DNA from: Roseiconus lacunae
GTDB taxonomy: Bacteria; Planctomycetota; Planctomycetia; Pirellulales; Pirellulaceae
Assembly: GCF_008312935.1 (NCBI RefSeq)
Contig: NZ_VSZO01000001.1
Location: forward strand, 1,668,675-1,732,674
Direction of reading: 5' to 3'
Length of the DNA stretch: 64,000 nt
Shown here: positions 29,533 to 38,086 of the stretch, piece after piece
How the letters are laid out: each line of letters begins with the position of its first letter
How positions within the stretch are numbered: the first letter of the stretch is position 1
Position numbers and translations under genes: made by a program
The notes under the pieces: generated by a model
The model's database searches: none
What the model was told of the DNA's origin: nothing
The model's input: only the letters and a program-made list of their open reading frames with translations

Positions 29533-30492
29533 TTCGAATTTCCTTCTCTGGACTTTGATGGACAGGCTTTTTTGACCCGTCCATAATGGGGAAAACGACC
29601 TGAGGTAGTCGGCTGGCGATCGCTCTGGTGAACATGGCTCTGGTGCAACAGATCTGCCAATTGTTCTTCCGTGTTCGCCGGCCGGCTCCTCTCTTAATTA
29701 ATGACTCCAAAGACACGGCAGCCCCGCATGCGACGCGCTGTCCTGCCTGTGTTTCAAACACGGAGTCTCGGCAACACACCGAGATTTCACGCCTCCGTCT
29801 ATCGGAGTTGCCGTGCTGTTGAAGCTCGCCGTGCGATGTACGTATGCACGAACGGCCCTATCCAACATCGGGCAACATTCCAACAGGTCCCTGCGAAGCG
29901 TTGATGGATCGAACGTGAGCGTTTGGTGAAACCAAGGCTCGATCTTTCGGCCCCTCAAGGGCAATGCCTTTCCGCGGCAATGCTCATCACGATCGCACGG
30001 ATCAAGTTGTGAAACGTGCGTCAATTCAAACGAGCGAAAACAAAGTCGCAATCGCAAAGTCACGGACTTCATCGTTCCTTCGCATTCGGCGGACCGGCGT
30101 CAAACCCCCTCCTTTCAAAAGCCCGTTGCTGAACACGGTTTTTGGGTAACGACGCGCAGCCTCAACATTGCCTTCATGAAATCTTCTTAAGTTCGGGCGC
30201 GCCAAAAAGACGCTTTTCGCGTCAGGTGTCACACTCCAAACAAGATTTGTCGAAGCTGTGCGGCCGAGGCGCGCACGGGGGACTCGGGAGCGAACGGATC
30301 GTTCATCTGCAATGTGGGGAAAGCCGAACCGCGTTGATCGCATCGGTGCCGCGATTGACGGCTGTCGATTATCGACTGCTAAGCACCGAGTCGGTGCAGG
30401 GATGAGCACTGCGAGTTGTAGGTGTCGGAATCAATGTTCGCGGCGGTTCGCGTAAGATGGAATCGCGAAAATTGAAATTGAAGACGCCGGGG
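29533..30492. other. 960 bp region with no credible gene
   Basis: This is the longest gene-free stretch in the window, upstream of the pseudopilin gene and downstream of the RsbW-like gene. It holds several palindromes: GTGTTTcAAACAC (29749-29761), TCTCGG/CCGAGA (29766-29784), GTCGATtATCGAC (30364-30376) and GCACCGAgTCGGTGC (30383-30397). Open frames of 124 and 127 codons on the minus strand show no protein-like composition. It may contain a long regulatory leader or a small RNA; nothing decides this. Confidence 0.4.
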
Positions 30493-30948
30493 TTACTCGT
30501 CGTCGTCGTCTTCGTCGGCGGGTGGGTTGGCCCCTTTGATTTTTGTCATTTTGATTTGGTTGCCGCGATCGTTGTAGGCAACCTCGTTCATGATCTCGTT
30601 AATCAGCAGGACACCACGGCCGCCGGGGACTTCAAGCAGTTCATCGCTCCGCGGGTCGGGGACGTCATTGGGGTCAAAGCCATCGCCTTGATCGGTGATC
30701 GTGATCGTCGCACGCTGATCATCACAGCTCATTTCGACGGTGACAGTTTTGTCCGGATCGGAATGATTGCCATGGCGAATCGCGTTAACGATCGCCTCTT
30801 GGTAGGCAAGCTGGGTGCGGAACAGATCGGCGGACGGCCATTCCCGTTCGGTCATGGCAGCGAGCAGCTCATCGACCAATTCGCTCCCAATGGTCGTATC
30901 ACTGGGGATTTCTCGACGCAGCGTCCACGCGGCGTGATCAGATGACAT
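30493..30948 (-). CDS. RsbW-like anti-sigma factor / HATPase domain kinase
   Basis: A single GHKL ATPase domain of 151 residues: the N-box is YQEAIVNAIRHGNH, followed by ITDQGDGFDPNDVPDP and GGRGVLLI. These are the ATP-binding motifs of the RsbW/SpoIIAB-like family. It ends in an acidic DEDDDDE tail. Such proteins bind a sigma factor or other target and phosphorylate a STAS antagonist. A STAS gene lies 144 bp upstream on the same strand, making a partner-switch module. The ATG at 30948 is preceded by an in-frame GTG at 30951. No sigma factor of the sigma-B type is adjacent, so the final target is unknown. Confidence 0.88.
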   Translation of the reverse strand: MSSDHAAWTLRREIPSDTTIGSELVDELLAAMTEREWPSADLFRTQLAYQEAIVNAIRHGNHSDPDKTVTVEMSCDDQRATITITDQGDGFDPNDVPDPRSDELLEVPGGRGVLLINEIMNEVAYNDRGNQIKMTKIKGANPPADEDDDDE

Positions 30949-31092
30949 CACGAAGGCCGGTTTTGAAGAGGGCTTGCAAAAAAGAGTCCGCGAACGGTGA
31001 CGGAGTTCACTGCTTCATCATACCGTTGGGCAAGCAATTGTGGGGACTGATTAGCGATCGGGTGAACCCGCCATGCAAATATCCCGCAAATT

Positions 31093-31488
31093 TCAGGACA
31101 GAGAGGGGCCAAGCTCCCGTTCGGGAAGCGTCGATGCATCCCATTCGCTCAACTCGACGTCAAAAAAACGCTCCAGGCGAGTGATTCGAAACACATCCCG
31201 AACGGTCTCGCACAGTCCGGACAGGTGAAGTTCGGCCCCCGAGGAGCGGGTTAGCGTTTGCAAATGGATCAACTCATTGAGTCCCGCGCTGCTGATCCAC
31301 TGGACGCCTGAAAGATCGACCACTACCTTGCGAAGTTCTGACGGCTGTAAACTCTCAAGCCGTTCAACGACATCAGTCGCAAAGTATTTGGCGAGTTTAC
31401 GAGTGCTAATGCTTTTGGTTGTCGGGCAGACAACCATGACGGAGTCGTCGATTCGGATATTCGTTTGTTGACGACGTCTCGGCACCAT
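31093..31488 (-). CDS. STAS-domain anti-anti-sigma factor
   Basis: The 131-residue protein starting at 31488 is one STAS domain. The switch site is VVDLSGVQWISSAGLNEL, in which the second Ser of ISSAGL is the usual phospho-acceptor. It ends with IRITRLERFFDVEL-like sequence typical of the family. The open frame extends to 31644 but the extra 52 residues (Arg- and Pro-rich) show no domain, and AGCAGG lies before the ATG at 31488. It is most likely the partner of the RsbW-like kinase downstream, which would phosphorylate it to switch it off. Confidence 0.87.
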   Translation of the reverse strand: MVPRRRQQTNIRIDDSVMVVCPTTKSISTRKLAKYFATDVVERLESLQPSELRKVVVDLSGVQWISSAGLNELIHLQTLTRSSGAELHLSGLCETVRDVFRITRLERFFDVELSEWDASTLPERELGPSLS

Positions 31489-31951
31489 GTTGGGCCTGCT
31501 CTTAAGGGGTCTCGAAACTACGTTAAATGGCACTAATGGAAGGTCAGACGCCGGACGTGGTGCGCCATGCCCTCGCTGAAGGATCTCGCGTGAAATCCCC
31601 GTCAATTCCGCATGTTTTATCGACATGGATGATATCAAAACCACGTCAATTTTGCAACAAAATTCGCTCTCTGGCGAATCGGCGCAATGGCGTAATCATC
31701 AACGCAGGTGAGTTCCGTCACGGCAGCCGGTGAAGATTAGCACACAAGATTCGCCAGCGTATCGGGTGACTTGTCGGGCGGGTTGTTTCACCGTCGTCCT
31801 TGTCGTCGTGGCGAGAAAATCAGTTTTCTGCTCAAAATCCAGAACCAACCAACAACCATTTGTGTGAACGATGCGTAGCGTCTGATTCGATGGCTGATTG
31901 ATCCATTTTGAAGCCTGTCTTTTCGTCGCCTTCTGTTTCCGCCACGCTTTT
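31489..31951. other. Divergent intergenic region, STAS gene to ABC-2 permease
   Basis: About 460 bp separate the two divergent starts, so both promoters should lie here. No consensus boxes or repeats stand out. The frame of the permease is open up to 31898 and the frame of the STAS protein up to 31644. Confidence 0.35.
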
Positions 31952-33745
31952 GTGATCCCACCCGTGCTTGCGAATTTCACCGCCGCTTCGTCTGGTTTTC
32001 TTTTCGACGCTGCCTCGACCATGGGAAGCGGCTTGGTAGTTGGCCAGATTGGCGATTGGATGCCCAGTTGGGCGACTCCGATCTATGCGATTTCTCTCGG
32101 TTTGCTGCTTGGTGCCGTGGTCGCTGCGGCTTTTTATGCCGTCCTGGCTCTCTTGTCGTTTGTCCCTCCGCTCGGGAAGCTAGCCGATAATTCGACGCGG
32201 GGGACGGTTGCCTCGCTGATCGTCGGGGTGGTCGTCGGTGCAATGCTTTGCATGCGGTTCGCGTCGAGCAGTGATGAATACGCACAAACGTTGTATCTGC
32301 CGTTGCTGCTTGCGGGAATTGTGATCGGATACGCGGTGATCTATGGCATGTGGCACCGAACTCGAAGTGAGTGGGCCGACATCTTGAGCGAAGGGGTTGT
32401 GCCTTACGTCCTCTCCACGCTTGGGGCGTTCACGTTGATCGGAGTCCTGGGTGCGTATTATGTCAACGATCCGATGCAGTTCATCGAGTCGATCCCACAG
32501 GTCAACTTGATCAGCGATGGGACGGTCGTTCATGAAGTCACGGTGCCGGGGGCGAATCCTTCGGTTGCTCCTGACGAGGCGACGTTTCATGCCCAGCAGT
32601 TCGACTATGACTTGCGGGCGATGTCGGAGCTCATCATTGAATCCGATAAGACAGTCATGCTTGGTGACGGGGCGAGCATTGCCGAATTCTCTCGCAAGCC
32701 GGCTCGAATCGATGCCGGCGAACAGATGGTTTATCGGTACGAAGATCGTGATGTCCCGCCACTTCCGAGTGACCCCGCGAAATTACACATCCAGAACCGT
32801 GAACTCGATGCCGCAACGGTCAAGTTCACGATTACCACGGTGCCCCGTATTCCCGAGATTTCGCAAGCGGTCGCGATTGGGTGCATTGTCTTTTTCCTGA
32901 TAAGCGCGTTGGTTGCGTTTCGGCAAGCTGCCCCGCGGGTCTGGGCACTCGCCTTGTCAACGGCCAAGAATGAGATGGCCCAGACGTTGTATCTGATCCT
33001 GCTTGCCCTTGGCATTTTCGGGGTGGTGTTCTTTTCGATTTACCCGTTCAACACCCTCGGCGACGACATTCGAATGTTCAAAGACAGCAGCGTGACGTTG
33101 ATCATGGTGCTGGCAATGATTCAGGCAGTTTGGAGTGCCGGGACAAGCGTGAGCGACGAGATTGAGGGGCGGACGGCTCTGACCGTTCTGAGCAAGCCAG
33201 TGTCACGACGTTCATTCTTGCTCGGAAAGTATGCCGGCATCATGATGAGCATCGCGGTGATGTTTGTGATCATCGGGGCGATTTTCTTGTTGTTGATGGC
33301 TTACAAACCCATCTATGACGCGCGAGAAACCGCTCGGGCGACGCCGGGTTGGCAAATCGGATTCGAAGAGATCATGTCAACCGTCCCGGTCCTGGGGCTG
33401 TATTTCATGCAAGCGATGTCGATCGCCGCCGTCGCGGTCGCTTTGGCGACACGGTTGCCGCTCCTTAGCAATTTGATTTCGTGTTTGGTAATCTACGTGA
33501 TCGGCAACTTGACGCAGCCTTTGGTTGCATCGGCCCGGGGCGAGAACCCGTTGGTCGGATTTGTTGGGAACTTGATTGCGATCGTGGTTCCAAACCTGAA
33601 CATTTTTAATGTCCAGACTGCGATGGACAGTGGAAACCAGGTTCCCTGGATCTACCTCGCCGCCTCCTTCAACTATCTTGTCGTCTTCGCGGTCGCGATT
33701 TGGATGGTTGCTATGTTGTTGTTTGAAGATCGCGATTTGGCCTAA
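31952..33745 (+). CDS. ABC-2 type transporter permease
   Basis: The protein has about 12 membrane segments in two blocks, separated by a periplasmic-side beta-rich region (about residues 175-300, VTVPGANPSVAPDEATF). The C-terminal block carries the ABC-2 pattern: TLIMVLAMIQAVWSAGTSVSDEIEGRTALTVL (split here for length: SVSDEIEGRTAL then SKPVSRRSFLLGKY). That segment is the coupling region of NosY/GldF-like permeases. The GTG at 31952 is chosen; an upstream ATG at 31898 would add 18 residues. No intact ATPase is adjacent in this window. The next gene encodes a degraded ABC exporter half. The substrate is unknown. Confidence 0.8.
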   Translation: MIPPVLANFTAASSGFLFDAASTMGSGLVVGQIGDWMPSWATPIYAISLGLLLGAVVAAAFYAVLALLSFVPPLGKLADNSTRGTVASLIVGVVVGAMLCMRFASSSDEYAQTLYLPLLLAGIVIGYAVIYGMWHRTRSEWADILSEGVVPYVLSTLGAFTLIGVLGAYYVNDPMQFIESIPQVNLISDGTVVHEVTVPGANPSVAPDEATFHAQQFDYDLRAMSELIIESDKTVMLGDGASIAEFSRKPARIDAGEQMVYRYEDRDVPPLPSDPAKLHIQNRELDAATVKFTITTVPRIPEISQAVAIGCIVFFLISALVAFRQAAPRVWALALSTAKNEMAQTLYLILLALGIFGVVFFSIYPFNTLGDDIRMFKDSSVTLIMVLAMIQAVWSAGTSVSDEIEGRTALTVLSKPVSRRSFLLGKYAGIMMSIAVMFVIIGAIFLLLMAYKPIYDARETARATPGWQIGFEEIMSTVPVLGLYFMQAMSIAAVAVALATRLPLLSNLISCLVIYVIGNLTQPLVASARGENPLVGFVGNLIAIVVPNLNIFNVQTAMDSGNQVPWIYLAASFNYLVVFAVAIWMVAMLLFEDRDLA

Positions 33746-33767
33746 ACGGGGCCGTTGTTAGCCCCGT
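33746..33767. terminator. Hairpin after the ABC-2 permease
   Basis: ACGGGGC (33746-33752) pairs with GCCCCGT (33761-33767), directly overlapping the permease stop codon region. It could attenuate readthrough into the next gene rather than end transcription. Confidence 0.45.
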
Positions 33768-33863
33768 TAGGATTTACGAAAGCCGCTTGATGTGTGGCTT
33801 TCGGGGCGTCGGCAAGATCGTACAGGATCATCGACGCCGGACCACTTACGGGGATCTGCAGCT

Positions 33864-35696
33864 TTGAATCGCTTCCAAACTCTTTCAGCGGCTCGACACG
33901 AACCGGAAGGGAAAACCGGTTCCCTGACGTACTTTATCTGGGCGGTGCTGGCCGGAATTTTGGTGCCGGTGTTGGTGCTGGTGTTCGGATTAATTTCGTA
34001 CCTGCTTGAAACGAAAGCGATCGATAGTTCACCGGTTCGGTTGGGTGTGAATCTTTATGTTCCCCTCCCGGAATCATTTCTCGACCAGCGTGAGTTGGTG
34101 CAGCTCACTCAATTGACTTCGCTGGCGTTCTTTATCTCGGTATTGTTTTGCTTAGCGGTTTGGCGGCATCGTCGCGTCGCCGATCGACGTGCGATGGCAA
34201 TCACGAAATCGTTGCACTATCAAGTGCTGAAGCAGAGTGTTCGTCGCGCCGAACTGGAAGGTGCCGCCGCCCAATCGGCTAGCGCTCGCGCCTTGATCGG
34301 ACGACACCTTCCGTCGCTCGGTCGTGGCCTGTCGCTTTGGTACCGAGTGGTTCCACGGAGCGTATTGTTATTGCTCGGTTGTGTTGCCGTCGCATTGCTC
34401 GTCCATGTGTACTTGGCCATCATCGCGGTCATCAGTGGTGTCATGATGTGGCGTCTGTACCAGCATGTTCGCGGAACCGATGTCGAAGAAGTCGGGCGAT
34501 GGGAGTTGCCACAACTGCGAGACCAAATTGCCGGTCTAGTTGCCCGTGCTCCGCAGATGGCACGATTGCAGGCCAGCGGCATTGCCGAAGAGTCGTTCCG
34601 TCACGAAGTCGATCAGCTCTATCATTCACTCGACAGCAATGATGCCCGTCGTGGCCGTATTTGGCCGACTCTTTTCCTGGCCGCGTCGTCGGCGATCGGG
34701 ATCATGGTGATCGGATTGGGGCTGAATTTACTTGCAGAATCAGAGTACGGATTAAGTCTATCGTCGGCAGTCGTGTTGGGGCTGTCCCTGGCCGGTGCGT
34801 TCTCTGCCGTGTGGCGAATCCTTTCGCTCGGTCGAAACCTGCGCACCCATAGCGGTCCGGCTTGTGACAGTATCTATGCCTACTTGAAACGAAGTAGCGA
34901 GGCGACGCCTTCGGAGCAACGCGTTGGCTTGGCAGGTTTACGCGATGGGGTGGAGTTTCGCGATGTTTCGCTATTTGGGTCGCACGGCCAACCGATTCTT
35001 AACCACATCACGACAGGGTTTAAGCCCAAGTCGCTGGCTGTCTTGCTAGGGACAGACCAAGTCTCCACCCAGGCGATGGCCGAAATGCTGATGGGGTTTG
35101 GTCGTCCGGCTACGGGGGAGGTGCGAATCGACGGACTGAAACTGCTCGATGTTCACCCCGCGTCACTTGCCAAGAACGTCATGTGGGTTGACCCCACCGG
35201 TCCACTTTGGGACGGCACGATCGAAGAGAATCTTGCCGGTGGTGATAGCGAAATCAATAGTTCCGACATCGTCGCGGCGCTGCGTGAAGTCGACGTTTAT
35301 GAACAGATCTCACGTCTTCCCGAAGGCCTAACGACGTACGCTTCGGTGGAGGACAAATCATTGTCGACCGAAGCAACCTACGGAATCGGTTTGGCCCGCG
35401 CGCTTCTGCATCGGCCTCCGATTCTTCTGGTCAGCGAACCGCCGGCTGTCAGCACGCAGTTGGATGACGATCCGTGTCTAAAAACGCTGCAAAAGCTTGC
35501 CGGCCAAGGGTCGCTGGTGGTCGTTTTGCCGCGGCGATTGCAAACCCTACGTTCCGCCGATCGAGTCATCCTGCTCAATGGAGCCGATTTAGCGGGCGAA
35601 GGTCGCCATGCCGATTTGCTCAACGACAGCGATCTTTATCGACACCTTAACTATTTGTTGTTCAACCCGTACCGCTCGGGGGCGCGTGTCGGCTGA
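33864..35696 (+). CDS. ABC exporter half-transporter with degenerate ATPase domain
   Basis: The N-terminal part (to about residue 330) has about six membrane segments and an ABC-exporter coupling pattern. The C-terminal 245 residues align with an ABC ATPase but every catalytic motif is broken. Walker A is LLGTDQVSTQA with no Lys. The Q-loop has VDP. The signature reads LSTEAT. Walker B is LLVSEP, with Asp replaced by Ser. The switch His is Arg in LPRRLQTL. The fold itself looks intact (DGTIEENL, GIGLARALL). It may be a structural or regulatory partner of another ATPase. The TTG at 33864 has GGGGAT upstream; the open frame reaches 33792. Confidence 0.75.
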   Translation: MNRFQTLSAARHEPEGKTGSLTYFIWAVLAGILVPVLVLVFGLISYLLETKAIDSSPVRLGVNLYVPLPESFLDQRELVQLTQLTSLAFFISVLFCLAVWRHRRVADRRAMAITKSLHYQVLKQSVRRAELEGAAAQSASARALIGRHLPSLGRGLSLWYRVVPRSVLLLLGCVAVALLVHVYLAIIAVISGVMMWRLYQHVRGTDVEEVGRWELPQLRDQIAGLVARAPQMARLQASGIAEESFRHEVDQLYHSLDSNDARRGRIWPTLFLAASSAIGIMVIGLGLNLLAESEYGLSLSSAVVLGLSLAGAFSAVWRILSLGRNLRTHSGPACDSIYAYLKRSSEATPSEQRVGLAGLRDGVEFRDVSLFGSHGQPILNHITTGFKPKSLAVLLGTDQVSTQAMAEMLMGFGRPATGEVRIDGLKLLDVHPASLAKNVMWVDPTGPLWDGTIEENLAGGDSEINSSDIVAALREVDVYEQISRLPEGLTTYASVEDKSLSTEATYGIGLARALLHRPPILLVSEPPAVSTQLDDDPCLKTLQKLAGQGSLVVVLPRRLQTLRSADRVILLNGADLAGEGRHADLLNDSDLYRHLNYLLFNPYRSGARVG

Positions 35697-35745
35697 TCAG
35701 CCGACACCCGATATTTTCGATCTAGACGGAGCGTTAATCGCCAAA
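35686..35745. repeat. Partial family 1 repeat and 22 bp perfect palindrome
   Basis: GTGTCGGCTGA and its exact complement meet at 35686-35707, spanning the stop codon of the degraded ABC gene. The following GATCTAGACGGAGC matches the tail of repeat copy B. The element lies between convergent genes and probably also acts as a bidirectional terminator. Confidence 0.6.
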
Positions 35746-36252
35746 GTGGACGGAGCAGGCGTCTCCATCACATCCTTGGGAAGACGACGTCTGGTCAGAC
35801 CGTTTTCCGGCAATTCGGTAGCGCCGTTTGGCGACTTGGTGGTAGCCCCACCGCCACAGCTTTGCCGTCCCGGGCAGATGTAAGATCGGGGCCGCGGGCC
35901 ACAACAACGGCAATCTTCGGGATAGGTAACGCACCGCGTCGCCGCCGCCGTGACGTCTGCCTTGCTGGTCGATCACGAACATTTGTTCCATCATCTGTTC
36001 GTAGGTCAAATCGGGGTAGCGGTCGCGGACACGCGGGTCGTGAAGCGAGATGTAGCTGAGACGATTTCCGCAGCAGTCAAGCCGTTGCAGATTTTTGACT
36101 TGGCCCAGACAGAAATTGCAATCGCCGTCATAAATGACCACGTCAGCACCCGGCCGGTCATCCGGATCGGGCAACCCGTGCTCGCGATTCGACGTGGACT
36201 GTTGGGCGGACTTTTCGGCAGTGGCGGGAGTTTCGGTGGCTGCGGAGCCCAT
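35734..36252 (-). CDS. DCC family thiol-disulfide oxidoreductase-like protein
   Basis: The family motif is VVIYDGDCNFCLGQ, a thioredoxin-like fold with C-x2-C, here C-N-F-C, after which the protein is named. LSYISLHDPRVRDRYP, then GGGDAVRYLSRRLPLLWP, is typical of the family. The N-terminal 40 residues are low complexity. It is a small cytosolic or membrane-facing protein; its reaction is not known. The ATG at 36252 is preferred over an in-frame GTG at 36270. The gene is convergent with the degraded ABC gene. Confidence 0.85.
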   Translation of the reverse strand: MGSAATETPATAEKSAQQSTSNREHGLPDPDDRPGADVVIYDGDCNFCLGQVKNLQRLDCCGNRLSYISLHDPRVRDRYPDLTYEQMMEQMFVIDQQGRRHGGGDAVRYLSRRLPLLWPAAPILHLPGTAKLWRWGYHQVAKRRYRIAGKRSDQTSSSQGCDGDACSVHFGD

Positions 36253-36358
36253 TTTTTCGACCAAAAACACGTTTCTCGCTGCAAAATTGCGGTGACAGGC
36301 GGACTGACGCTGTCCCTATACTGGGATTGTAGGTCGTCCCTCCTTTAAGGCTACCGCA

Positions 36359-38014
36359 ATGAATCGAATTGAATCACAGGTCCGTCGAGCTCGGCGGCGT
36401 CTTGTTCTGGGAACATTTGGACGCGTTGTCTGCGTGACGCTGTTTGTCGCCTTGATTGTCGCCACGATTGCTTGTGCGTTGCCGGGAATCCAGGCGATGG
36501 AGGTCGATCTGACGTGGTGGAACCAGGCGTGGATCGCCGGTTCCGTTGGCGTCGCCGTGCTAGCCGCTGCCGCGTACGCCTTGCTGACACGTCCATCTCT
36601 GGAACGCGTTGCGCTGGAAATCGACAAACGCTTCTCGCTCGGCGAACGCCTGAGCAGCTCGATGTCGATGTCGACATCTGACCGGGAAACCGAATTTGGA
36701 CTCGCCGTCATGACCGATGCCGACCGTCGGGCCGAAAAACTAAAAATTGCCGAAAAGTTTGCCTACCAGCCCAGCCGTCTTGGTTGGTTGCCGTTGGCGA
36801 TCGCTCCGGTTCTGGCCGTGGTGTTGATCCTGGTGGAACCCGCATCGATCAATCCACAGGCCGGTACCGAAGTCGATCCAGAGGTCACGGCGCAGATCAA
36901 ACGCGCGTCGCTTCAGTTGAAAAAGCGGATCGCACAGCAAAAGCGAAATGCGGATGCGAAGGGACTCAAGGAAGCCCGTGATTTGTTTGACAAGCTTGAA
37001 CGCGATCTGAACGAAATCACTGAAAAGAAAAACATCGATCGCAAGGACGCGATGATCGCACTGAACGATCTCAAGAAACAACTCGAGGAACGTCGCGAGC
37101 AACTTGGGTCCAATGATCAACTGCGAAAAGCGATGTCGCAAATGCAGTCGTTGCAAGCGGGGCCGGCCGGCGAAGCTGCCAAATCGATCGCCAAAGGTGA
37201 CTTCGGGAAAGCCGAAAAAATTATGCGTCAGCTGGCGTCCAAGATGAAGGACGGCAATCTGGACGAAAAAGAAAAACAAGAGATCAAAAAGCAGATCGAG
37301 CAACTGAAGAATCAGTTGCAAAAATCGATTGACCAACAGAAGCAAAAACAACAGCAACTGCGCGAGCAGATCGAACAAGCGAAACGCGAAGGCCGTTCTC
37401 AAGATGCCGCCAAGATGCAGCAGCAGCTCAATCAGATGCAGCAGCAATCCAAGCAGCAAATGCAACAGATGCAGCAAATGGCGGACAAGCTGGCTCAGGC
37501 CGCTCAGGCGATGCAAAACGGTGACGCCGACCAAGCGTCCAGTTCCCTACAGGACATGGCCGATCAGCTCGGCGACATGCAAGAGGAAATGAGCGAGCTG
37601 AAAGATCTCGAAGACGCGATGAATCAGTTGTCCCAATCGAAAGATCAAATGCGTTGCGGCAACTGCAGCGGGTCGGGGTGTCAGCAATGCCAAGGGATGG
37701 GACAGGGGATGGGACAAGGCGACAAGCCCGGCAACGGCATGGGCGAAGGAAACGGTCAGGGTGATCGTCCCGAAGAGGAAGACGAAACCAACACTTACGA
37801 GACGCAGGTTCGCGGTAAAGTCCGGAAAGGACAAGCGAAGATCACCGGATTTGCCGACGGGCCCAACCGTAAAGGGGTGACCCGCGAAGAGCTCAAGCGG
37901 GCCGTCGAAAGTGCGTTCGCCGAAGACAGCGATCCACTTGAAAACCAGCAGCTTCCGCGTACCGAACGCGAGCATGCAAAAGACTATTTCGATCGATTGC
38001 GATCCGGCGATTGA
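36359..38014 (+). CDS. Membrane-anchored glutamine-rich coiled-coil protein with zinc-knuckle
   Basis: Two membrane segments (about residues 21-45 and 57-80) and a third near 143-160 precede a long coiled coil, about residues 170-430. It is rich in Gln, Lys and Glu (KQQQLREQIEQAKREG, QQQSKQQMQQMQQMADK). After it comes RCGNCSGSGCQQCQGMGQG, a DnaJ-like four-cysteine knuckle, and a Gly-rich linker, then a charged C-terminal domain (about 480-551). The layout resembles the DUF4175-type membrane proteins of planctomycetes, but I do not recognise a specific family. Codon bias to CAG/CAA also opens a Leu-rich antisense frame, which is an artefact. The gene is upstream of hemW by 72 bp. The function is unknown; scaffolding is likely. 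Confidence 0.78.
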   Translation: MNRIESQVRRARRRLVLGTFGRVVCVTLFVALIVATIACALPGIQAMEVDLTWWNQAWIAGSVGVAVLAAAAYALLTRPSLERVALEIDKRFSLGERLSSSMSMSTSDRETEFGLAVMTDADRRAEKLKIAEKFAYQPSRLGWLPLAIAPVLAVVLILVEPASINPQAGTEVDPEVTAQIKRASLQLKKRIAQQKRNADAKGLKEARDLFDKLERDLNEITEKKNIDRKDAMIALNDLKKQLEERREQLGSNDQLRKAMSQMQSLQAGPAGEAAKSIAKGDFGKAEKIMRQLASKMKDGNLDEKEKQEIKKQIEQLKNQLQKSIDQQKQKQQQLREQIEQAKREGRSQDAAKMQQQLNQMQQQSKQQMQQMQQMADKLAQAAQAMQNGDADQASSSLQDMADQLGDMQEEMSELKDLEDAMNQLSQSKDQMRCGNCSGSGCQQCQGMGQGMGQGDKPGNGMGEGNGQGDRPEEEDETNTYETQVRGKVRKGQAKITGFADGPNRKGVTREELKRAVESAFAEDSDPLENQQLPRTEREHAKDYFDRLRSGD

Positions 38015-38086
38015 TCGGGACACCCGCGGCGGCTTGCTGTCTCCAGCCTTCGTGAAATGAAGTTGGCCGGGTAGAATGAGGCTTCC

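Noticed and set aside
28312..29586. 424-codon plus-strand open frame antisense to the pseudopilin gene
   Set aside because: The minus-strand frame has the prepilin and DUF1559 motifs and a ribosome-binding site. The antisense frame has no domain and arises from high-GC codon bias.
30383..30397. GCACCGAGTCGGTGC hairpin identical in core to the 3' stem of a Cas9 tracrRNA
   Set aside because: No repeats, spacers or cas genes anywhere in the window; the stem is a short palindrome that can arise by chance.
29698..30409. Two overlapping minus-strand open frames of 124 and 127 codons in the gene-free region
   Set aside because: Composition is Arg/Pro/Ser-rich and unlike a folded protein; no ribosome-binding site or family motif was found.
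36740..37534. 264-codon Leu-rich antisense frame in the coiled-coil gene
   Set aside because: It is the mirror of CAG/CAA-rich coding for Gln. The product is a featureless Leu-rich string with no start context.
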